22,487 nucleotides of DNA from Desulfobacteraceae bacterium (lineage in GTDB: Bacteria > Desulfobacterota > Desulfobacteria > Desulfobacterales > Desulfobacteraceae). Positions 17,280 through 22,487 of this stretch are shown one piece after another. The notes under the pieces are model-generated. The model was not told the DNA's origin, did not search any database, and saw nothing but the letters and a program-made list of their open reading frames with translations. The stretch lies in NCBI GenBank assembly GCA_011390435.1, contig JAABSK010000017.1, forward strand, positions 1 through 22,487. The letters are read 5' to 3'. Position numbers and translations under genes: made by a program. Position 1 is the first letter of the stretch; each line of letters starts with the position of its first letter.

Positions 17280-19157
17280 TTATTTTCCGGCGATTCGCAG
17301 TTTCGCCTGTCCATCGTCACTCCCAGAGGCAGTGCGCTTCTTCAGAATCGGCAATACAATAGTAAATTTCGTCCATTTGTTTTCCTCAGACTCCACAAAG
17401 ATATCGCCGTCATGGTCTTTGATAAAGCCGTAACAGACAGAAAGCCCCAGCCCTACCCCTTGAACACTCTGGGTTTTTGTCGTAAAAAAAGAATCAAAGA
17501 TCTTTTCCAAATGCTCCGGTTTGATACCGGTTCCCGTATCCCGTACAGTAATGTGAAGCTTGCCCCTGGATATCGCTGTTGCGATATCCAGATCGCCGCC
17601 ATTGGGCATGGCATACATGGCGTTGGAAAACAGATTGATAAACACCTGACGCAGCTGATCCCTGGATGCCAGGACAATGGCCGGAGCATCCGCAAGGTTC
17701 AGTGTCGCTTTGATACCGCTTTCCCGGAACCGTTTTTCATACAGCAGCATGAGTTCATCAATCACCACATGGATATCGATTTCCAGACGCCTGTCCTGAT
17801 CCGGTTTGGAAAAAGAGAGCATTTTTTTCAACATGTCTGCCAGACGTTCTATTTCCGACAATGACATGTCCAGCAGCTTTCGTCGTTTATTGTCCGGTGT
17901 TATCTCGGTTTTCATCAGCTCCAGCGTGTTCATGATACCAAACAGGGGGTTGTTCAGTTCATGGGCAATCTGGGAGGTCAATCGTCCCATGGCAGCCAGT
18001 TTTTCCGATTGGAGAAGGTGCTGACGGGCTTCAGAGAGCTGCCTTTCTGTCCGGAGCCGCTCTCGTAAATCCACAAAAAGCCCCACCGATGCCAGCTCAT
18101 TTCCGTGTTCGTCATAGACAATACTGGCAGACAGATTGCCTTCCACCAGCTCGCCATTGTCTTTTTCAAAATTCAGGGGAAAGGTGTTCAGCTTACCCAC
18201 TCCCCCGTATTTTTCATCCCGCATCATCTCCATCACCTGTTTGGACCCTGCTGCCGGAAAAATCGACTGGATGTTCATTTTATTCACCGCATCAGCGGCC
18301 TTGACTTCAAAGATCTCTTCCGCACGCTGGTTCCAGAGCCTGACAACGCCTTTCATATCCAGTGCCATGATGGCATTGGGTGAACAGTCAATGATCTTGT
18401 CCAGAAAATCATGGGCCTCCCGGATCTCGTTTTCCTGCATCTTCCGGCGGGTCCGGTCCATGACAACGCCTTCATACCCCAGCACATCACCATTGGTATC
18501 ATAGCGGACATTACTGGTGATCGAAACATGAAGCGTATGGCCGTCCCGGTGCTGCCACTTGACCTCATAATCCACCACATGCCCCTCTTTTTCCAGAATC
18601 CGGGTATAGCGCCGCCGGTCTTCCGGGTTCAGATAGATATCCTTTGCCAGGTCAAGGGATAAAAATTTTTCTTTGCTCCGGTATCCCAGCATTTTGAGCA
18701 GGGCCGGGTTGACATCCAGAAACCGCCCCCCCCGGCTGGTGATAAACACGCCGCAGCCCACTGATGTGAACAGCCTTTGATAGCTGGCCCGTGACGACTT
18801 CAGTTTTTCTTCCTGCCGCATACTCCGGGTGATATCCCTGTAAACCGACAGCTTGGAGCGCGTCCTGTCCTGATTGATCACCAGCATCTCTGACAAGGCA
18901 AAAGTTTTGTCCACAGACGGAATATAAACCTGGCTGTTGTGGGTTTTGTTCTGCTTGAATATCGTGTCTGAATGACACCATTCACAAGGCGTATCCGCTC
19001 CGTTCAGGACCTGGTAGCATTTTTTCCCCACTCCGTCGCCGAACAGATCTTTCATGAAGCGGTTCATGTATTCCACTGTATAATCATCACTGGTGATGTA
19101 GATACCATCTTCAAAGGCATCCAGTGCATCCAGCAGTTTCGGGGTGTGGTCGGTCAC
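17280..19157 (-). CDS. Soluble three-PAS sensor histidine kinase
   Basis: 625 aa with no membrane segment. PAS1 (about 8-110) carries C47, C58, C61 and H62 (KKCYQVLNGADTPCEWCH), a cysteine set often seen in PAS domains of anaerobes and a possible redox- or metal-sensing site. PAS2 is at about 127-240 and PAS3 at about 248-368. HisKA has the phosphoacceptor H399 in SQIAHELNNPLFG. HATPase boxes are INLFSNAMYAMPNGG, RDTGTGI (539-545) and GVGLGLSVCYG (567-577). There is no receiver domain of its own, so the HTH-REC regulator 118 bp downstream is the likely partner. The start is GTG 19157, chosen for AGGAGG at 6-nt spacing. mscS ends 24 bp upstream, so it is probably co-transcribed. Kinase identity is certain; the signal is inferred to be cytoplasmic. 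Confidence 0.94.
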   Translation of the reverse strand: MTDHTPKLLDALDAFEDGIYITSDDYTVEYMNRFMKDLFGDGVGKKCYQVLNGADTPCEWCHSDTIFKQNKTHNSQVYIPSVDKTFALSEMLVINQDRTRSKLSVYRDITRSMRQEEKLKSSRASYQRLFTSVGCGVFITSRGGRFLDVNPALLKMLGYRSKEKFLSLDLAKDIYLNPEDRRRYTRILEKEGHVVDYEVKWQHRDGHTLHVSITSNVRYDTNGDVLGYEGVVMDRTRRKMQENEIREAHDFLDKIIDCSPNAIMALDMKGVVRLWNQRAEEIFEVKAADAVNKMNIQSIFPAAGSKQVMEMMRDEKYGGVGKLNTFPLNFEKDNGELVEGNLSASIVYDEHGNELASVGLFVDLRERLRTERQLSEARQHLLQSEKLAAMGRLTSQIAHELNNPLFGIMNTLELMKTEITPDNKRRKLLDMSLSEIERLADMLKKMLSFSKPDQDRRLEIDIHVVIDELMLLYEKRFRESGIKATLNLADAPAIVLASRDQLRQVFINLFSNAMYAMPNGGDLDIATAISRGKLHITVRDTGTGIKPEHLEKIFDSFFTTKTQSVQGVGLGLSVCYGFIKDHDGDIFVESEENKWTKFTIVLPILKKRTASGSDDGQAKLRIAGK

Positions 19158-19181
19158 AGCAGGCCTCCTTTTTCAAGTCGA

Positions 19182-20096
19182 TCAGGTGTTGTTTCCCACT
19201 AGTTTTTCCAGAAGGGACACCTGAATTGGTTTGCTTGCTTCGCCAAAGTAAAGGGTCTGATGGGGAAAGGGAATTTCAATGCCAGCGGCATCAAATGCCT
19301 GCTTGACCCGCCGCAGGTACTCTCTGCCCACCTGCCACTGCCGGATGGGACGTGTCTTGATCCGGCCTTTGATCACAACAGACGAGGAATCAAATTTGTC
19401 TACCCCGAAAATCTCGGGTTCTTCCAGCATAAGCACGCCGAACAGATCATCCTCCTTCATCTGTGCACCCACCGCCTGCATCACCTCGATGACACGATCA
19501 GTGTTCTCCTTGTATGCCACGCCAATGTCAAACACATAGGCAGACCAGTCATTGGTCATATTGCTCAGGGTTGAAATCGTTCCGTTTGGAAAAACATGGA
19601 CCACTCCGCCAAGATCTCTGAGTACAATGGTCCTGAAATTGACTTTTTCCACCAGGCCACCGGTGTTGTTGATGATGGCCACATCTCCCACCCGGATCTG
19701 ATTTTCAAGAATGAAAAAGAACCCGGAAATAAAATCCCGGACAAGGTTCTGGGCACCAAACCCCACTGCCAGGCCAAGAATTCCGGCGCTGGCCAGGATC
19801 GGCCCCACATCCACACCAATTTCTCGAAGCACAATCAGGGAAATGGTTACCCACAGGATGATCAGAGCGGCCTGCCGGATCAGACGGATCAAGGTCTCCA
19901 CCCGCTTTTCAGATTCAGACGGAGGTTCGCCAGAGCCCTGGCTCTGTTTGAGCAGGCGCCGTTCCGCCCGGAGCAGTACCTTTCGTAAAACAAACATGGC
20001 TGTCCAGGCCAGGAACAGCACAATCAATATCCGAAAACAGGTCAGCAGAATCTGATCCCAGCTGATGCTCTGTACCTGCTGCAGGAAAATATCCAT
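19182..20096 (-). CDS. mscS: Small-conductance mechanosensitive channel, MscS family
   Basis: 304 aa, close to the classic MscS length. TM1 is at about 16-38, TM2 at about 74-91, and the pore helix TM3 at about 95-128 with the glycine/alanine pattern SAGILGLAVGFGAQNLVRDF. Then comes the MscS beta domain (ILENQIRVGDVAIINNTGG, FRTIVLRDLGGVVHVFPNG) and the C-terminal alpha/beta vestibule. It forms a heptameric inner-membrane valve that releases solutes on hypo-osmotic shock. The ATG has GGAGGAGG upstream. It lies 42 bp after the NYN gene and 24 bp before the kinase, so it may be part of one operon. No functional link to the C1 genes is evident. Confidence 0.93.
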   Translation of the reverse strand: MDIFLQQVQSISWDQILLTCFRILIVLFLAWTAMFVLRKVLLRAERRLLKQSQGSGEPPSESEKRVETLIRLIRQAALIILWVTISLIVLREIGVDVGPILASAGILGLAVGFGAQNLVRDFISGFFFILENQIRVGDVAIINNTGGLVEKVNFRTIVLRDLGGVVHVFPNGTISTLSNMTNDWSAYVFDIGVAYKENTDRVIEVMQAVGAQMKEDDLFGVLMLEEPEIFGVDKFDSSSVVIKGRIKTRPIRQWQVGREYLRRVKQAFDAAGIEIPFPHQTLYFGEASKPIQVSLLEKLVGNNT

Positions 20097-20138
20097 ATCT
20101 CCTCCTCCTTATTATTAGCGGCAGTGTGCTTTTTTTGG

Positions 20139-20921
20139 CTACCCCTGGGCTTCCAGATCTGTAATCATCAGATGCCCGTCTTTATTTTTCTTTGTTGTCA
20201 GCCAGCCTTTTTTCTCGAACAGTTTGGCAAGGGTCGTCATCTTTTTATAACTGGTATTCTTGATCTTGAAGGACTTGTCCAGCTGCCGCATTTTGTTGGC
20301 AATGGTGTTGATGAAATGCTCGTCACTGGGGTTAAGGCTGATCAGCACCTTGACGAAAAGATCTTCAGCGATTTTATCCTTGCTTTTCCCGTTGCCATTG
20401 TCTTTTGCCGGCAGCTTTTCCCTGGAATCGCCAGACTGCCCGTTGGCTTTGCGCAAAGCCGCCTTTTTTTGCGGGATCACCATGATATTGTCGGTACAGT
20501 TTGTGAAAATCGGCCGCTGTTCGTCTCCGGCTTTTGTGATCAGCCAGACCTCTTTGCCGTATTTTCGCAAAATATCCATGATCACTGAAAAATCCGAATC
20601 CCGTGTCGCAAAAACAAACCGGTCAATCGATGGTTTTTCCAGGTAGAGTTTTTCAAAGGCATCAAGGCTGATGATCAGATCAGCCCGGTTCTTTTTACCG
20701 GTAACGTGGGGAGCTTCCCGGATATCAAAATTGTGATCCACCAGCTGCTCTCTGAGCACTGAAATTGAATTGGTATTGCCGCAGGCAAATTTGACCGCAA
20801 AAATATATTCTTCAGATTCATCAGAGTTTTCTTCCAGAATGATGTCCTGAAGCATCCTGTCCAGATCCAGGATGCCGGCAACGTTTTCAAGATCAATATA
20901 AACAGCGATAAATTTTCTCAT
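20139..20921 (-). CDS. NYN (LabA/DUF88-like) putative RNase with C-terminal LOTUS/OST-HTH-like domain
   Basis: 260 aa. The N-terminal NYN/PIN-like fold (1-150) has the acidic residues expected for a metal-dependent nuclease: D10 (YIDLEN), D81 and D87 (RADLIISLDAF), D108 and D110 (ATRDSDFS). A low-complexity K/G/D-rich linker (about 158-182) leads to a winged-helix region (about 185-255; LFVKVLISLNPSDEHF, FEKKGWLTTKKN) resembling an OST-HTH/LOTUS RNA-binding domain. Proteins of this architecture are thought to cleave or bind structured RNA; targets are unknown. The ribosome-binding site is weak (AAAGAG). A sigma-70-like promoter lies about 60-80 bp upstream. It is probably the first gene of the minus-strand run leading to mscS and the kinase. 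Confidence 0.88.
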   Translation of the reverse strand: MRKFIAVYIDLENVAGILDLDRMLQDIILEENSDESEEYIFAVKFACGNTNSISVLREQLVDHNFDIREAPHVTGKKNRADLIISLDAFEKLYLEKPSIDRFVFATRDSDFSVIMDILRKYGKEVWLITKAGDEQRPIFTNCTDNIMVIPQKKAALRKANGQSGDSREKLPAKDNGNGKSKDKIAEDLFVKVLISLNPSDEHFINTIANKMRQLDKSFKIKNTSYKKMTTLAKLFEKKGWLTTKKNKDGHLMITDLEAQG

Positions 20922-20973
20922 GATTTCTCTTTTTTTTTCTCCCTAAAACCGGTAAGTATGAATATGTCTTTAT

Positions 20974-21003
20974 TTTCTATCCCAGTGGAAAAGACCGTGT
21001 CAA
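20974..21003 (-). promoter_or_regulatory. Sigma-70-like promoter of the NYN gene
   Basis: On the minus strand TTGACA (21003-20998), an 18-nt spacer, and TAGAAA (20979-20974). The start would lie about 45 nt before the ATG at 20921. The -35 is perfect and the -10 moderate. Confidence 0.55.
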
Positions 21004-21125
21004 GCTCAAAAAAAACAGCACCTGCTTCCAATGGATCACTTGTACCCATTCCCATTGCCGGGATGTAGAATATTCTCCATAACGAATTACAGCACCTGAT
21101 ACAAAATGAAAAAATATCATAATTT

Positions 21126-21184
21126 CAGTATATTATAAACACAAAGCCCATTGGCACACTATGTGCTACGATTATAATATACTG
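21126..21184. repeat. 13-bp perfect inverted repeat in the phosphatase promoter
   Basis: CAGTATATTATAA (21126-21138) and its exact reverse complement TTATAATATACTG (21172-21184), 46 bp apart centre to centre. The right arm overlaps the TATAAT -10-like element, so a protein binding it would block or activate that promoter. A second dyad, GCACA-CTA-TGTGC (21154-21166), lies between the arms. Confidence 0.6.
21151..21178 (+). promoter_or_regulatory. Overlapping sigma-54-like and sigma-70-like promoter of the SpoIIE-type gene
   Basis: TTGGCACACTATGTGCTA (21151-21168) has GG-N10-GC spacing and matches most of the sigma-54 consensus. The same TTGGCA followed after 16 nt by TATAAT (21173-21178) is also a good sigma-70 promoter. 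Sequence alone does not decide between them. Confidence 0.6.
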
Positions 21185-21220
21185 TTATACACGCACGATT
21201 AAAAAGGGAATAATATCCAG

Positions 21221-22487
21221 ATGACACCCCGAACACTGCAACAGCGAATTCTTGTCTTTATTCTCGTGCCGGTCTTTGTAATTCTGGCAGCCATGGGATG
21301 GCTCAGCTTTATCTATGCCCGCAGCATCATCCTGGCGCAATGGGGGGAAACTGCAGTGTCAGAGCTCCAGAAAGCCGCTCACATGATTGACATGCGCCTT
21401 TCACAGCCGAAAAACCTGCTGTTGATGCTCAAACAGAATTCCACAACCGTGCGGGATGCAACGGTTCATCAGTTCATCCTCGACCGGATACAGAACCTGG
21501 ATGGCGTGGTTGCCGTCAATTACAATGGTGCTGCAATTTTTGAAAACGCCGCCAGGTTTTCAATGCCCTACCGGCATGCCACCCGGACAATGGAACCTGG
21601 TCACCAGGCCGGATCTGTCCGCTTTTCCCTGCCGCGGTACAACGTTGAGGTGGACCGGGAAACCATCTCCCTGTTTATGGATTTCACAGATGAAACCACC
21701 CGGAAAACCGGCCAGATCGAAGTGGTCATCTCTTTCCAGGATCTGATTGATAAAATCCGGGAACAAACCTGGTGGCAAAGCGACATTGCCTATTTAATCG
21801 ACAACGACGGCAATATCCTGTCAGCTGCACAGCCTCTGGAAAAGTCATCGGCAGCCCCGCAGAAATTCGGCACAACAGATCCCCTGGAAATCAAAACCCT
21901 TGAAGCATTGAAACAGAATGCCTCCGGGACAGTTTTTGACAAGGGTCTTCCGCCGAAAGAGATCAGCGGGTATTATCATCTTCAGGAAGCGCCCTGGAGC
22001 CTGATCATCATCTCGCCGGGAGAAAAGGTGCTGACAACTGTGCTCAATTTCAGGCTCTATTATCTCGGATTCGGGCTGCTCGTTATCGTCGGGGTAACCC
22101 TGTTTATACGGCTGGCCATCAGCGGCACGGTCAAGGCGATCAAACAGGTTTCTGATGCGGCCCAGAGCCTTGCCAGCGGCAAATCGATCAAAGATCTTCG
22201 TGTCACATCCAGGGATGAGGTGGGCGAACTGACTCACAATTTCAACCGAATGACCCGCCAGCTCGAAGAACGGATTCAGATGAAAAAAGCCATGTCCATT
22301 GCCATGGAAGTTCAACAAAGCCTGCTGCCGCCCACCAGCCTGTCTTTCAAAAATCTGGACATCAGCGGCAGAACGGTTTACTGCGATCAGACCGGAGGAG
22401 ATTTTTTCGATATAATTGAACTGCCGGAGCATCCGGACAGGATCTGCGTTGCGGTCGGGGATGTGGTGGGCCACGGTATCGGCGCAG
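21221..22487 (+). CDS. Membrane-bound SpoIIE/RsbU-type PP2C phosphatase with Cache and HAMP domains, 3'-truncated
   Basis: 422 codons are visible and the frame is still open at the window end. TM1 is at about 9-31, a periplasmic Cache-like sensor at about 35-275 (AYLIDNDGNILSA near 190-202; APWSLIIISPGEKV near 257-270), TM2 at about 278-298 and HAMP at about 298-352 (RDEVGELTHNFNRM). The start of a SpoIIE/PP2C phosphatase is preceded by AMEVQQSLLPP (361-371). Metal-binding acidic positions are D394 and D397 (TGGDFFD) and D414 (VGDVVGHG). Such proteins dephosphorylate anti-sigma-factor antagonists in partner-switching pathways, so a downstream STAS protein or anti-sigma kinase is expected. The ATG follows AAGGGA with a long 11-nt spacing, so initiation may be weak. 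Identity is clear despite truncation. Confidence 0.92.
   Translation, partial: MTPRTLQQRILVFILVPVFVILAAMGWLSFIYARSIILAQWGETAVSELQKAAHMIDMRLSQPKNLLLMLKQNSTTVRDATVHQFILDRIQNLDGVVAVNYNGAAIFENAARFSMPYRHATRTMEPGHQAGSVRFSLPRYNVEVDRETISLFMDFTDETTRKTGQIEVVISFQDLIDKIREQTWWQSDIAYLIDNDGNILSAAQPLEKSSAAPQKFGTTDPLEIKTLEALKQNASGTVFDKGLPPKEISGYYHLQEAPWSLIIISPGEKVLTTVLNFRLYYLGFGLLVIVGVTLFIRLAISGTVKAIKQVSDAAQSLASGKSIKDLRVTSRDEVGELTHNFNRMTRQLEERIQMKKAMSIAMEVQQSLLPPTSLSFKNLDISGRTVYCDQTGGDFFDIIELPEHPDRICVAVGDVVGHGIGA

Larger units (their letters stand above)
20922..21220. other. 299-bp divergent promoter region
   Basis: This region separates the minus-strand NYN gene from the plus-strand phosphatase gene. It contains a minus-strand sigma-70-like promoter (20974-21003), a 10-bp direct repeat ACAGCACCTG (near 21016 and 21091), a 13-bp inverted repeat (21126-21138 / 21172-21184) and overlapping sigma-54/sigma-70-like elements for the plus-strand gene (21151-21178). 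No ORF is convincing. Confidence 0.6.

Noticed and set aside
17280..19157. CEWCH (residues 58-62) in the three-PAS kinase read as a heme-c attachment site
   Set aside because: The protein has no signal peptide or membrane segment, and heme-c attachment occurs outside the cytoplasm. The cysteine set fits a PAS-domain pattern, so thiol or metal sensing is more likely.

Overview
The window looks like chromosomal DNA of a strictly anaerobic, probably sulfate-reducing bacterium of the Desulfobacterota (Desulfobacteraceae type). This is inferred from gene content: Hdr-type flavoprotein/iron-sulfur complexes, a MetF/MetV pair, selenoproteins, a heme-c chemoreceptor, dense PAS/histidine-kinase signalling and a consensus sigma-54 promoter. 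Genus cannot be fixed from the sequence alone. No rRNA, tRNA, CRISPR array, insertion sequence or phage gene was seen.

Layout. (1) 1-3209, plus strand: two translationally coupled signalling genes, a 5'-truncated PAS-HisKA-HATPase-REC hybrid kinase and a REC-PAS-HisKA-HATPase kinase. (2) 3300-5393, minus strand: a Cache-type chemoreceptor with a near-perfect sigma-54 promoter at 5440-5455. (3) 5394-5922: promoter, a doubtful or broken small ORF and a plus-oriented terminator-like hairpin. (4) 16575 down to 5923, minus strand: a closely spaced run in transcription order: divergent metF paralogue, fused hdrC-hdrB, giant hdrA, mvhD, metV, metF, and a chemoreceptor with a periplasmic heme-c motif. 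(5) 20921 down to 16572, minus strand: NYN/LOTUS protein, MscS channel, three-PAS histidine kinase, and a response regulator with a MerR/excisionase-type HTH whose stop codon overlaps the start of the metF paralogue. (6) 20922-21220: divergent promoter region. (7) 21221 to the end, plus strand: Cache-HAMP-SpoIIE phosphatase, cut by the window end.

The central result is that two genes of the metF/hdr cluster are interrupted by in-frame UGA codons that are best read as selenocysteine. In mvhD the UGA (9846-9848) falls at a position where relatives carry cysteine. In the fused HdrC-HdrB gene the UGA (14958-14960) falls in a CCG-type cysteine motif. Each UGA is followed at 20 or 23 nt by a 7- or 8-bp perfect hairpin with a GGN apical loop, as expected of a bacterial SECIS. 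A standard ORF call would truncate mvhD and split hdrCB into two fragments.

Working model. MetF/MetV, HdrCB, a 1477-residue HdrA-GltD-HdrA flavoprotein and Sec-MvhD form a soluble complex related to the MetFV-HdrABC-MvhD complex of acetogens. It would couple methylene-tetrahydrofolate/methyl-tetrahydrofolate interconversion (Wood-Ljungdahl methyl branch) to NAD(P)H and ferredoxin, possibly by flavin-based electron bifurcation. The upstream kinase/regulator pair may control it, and the heme-c chemoreceptor may report redox state to motility. Complex formation, direction and regulation are inferred.
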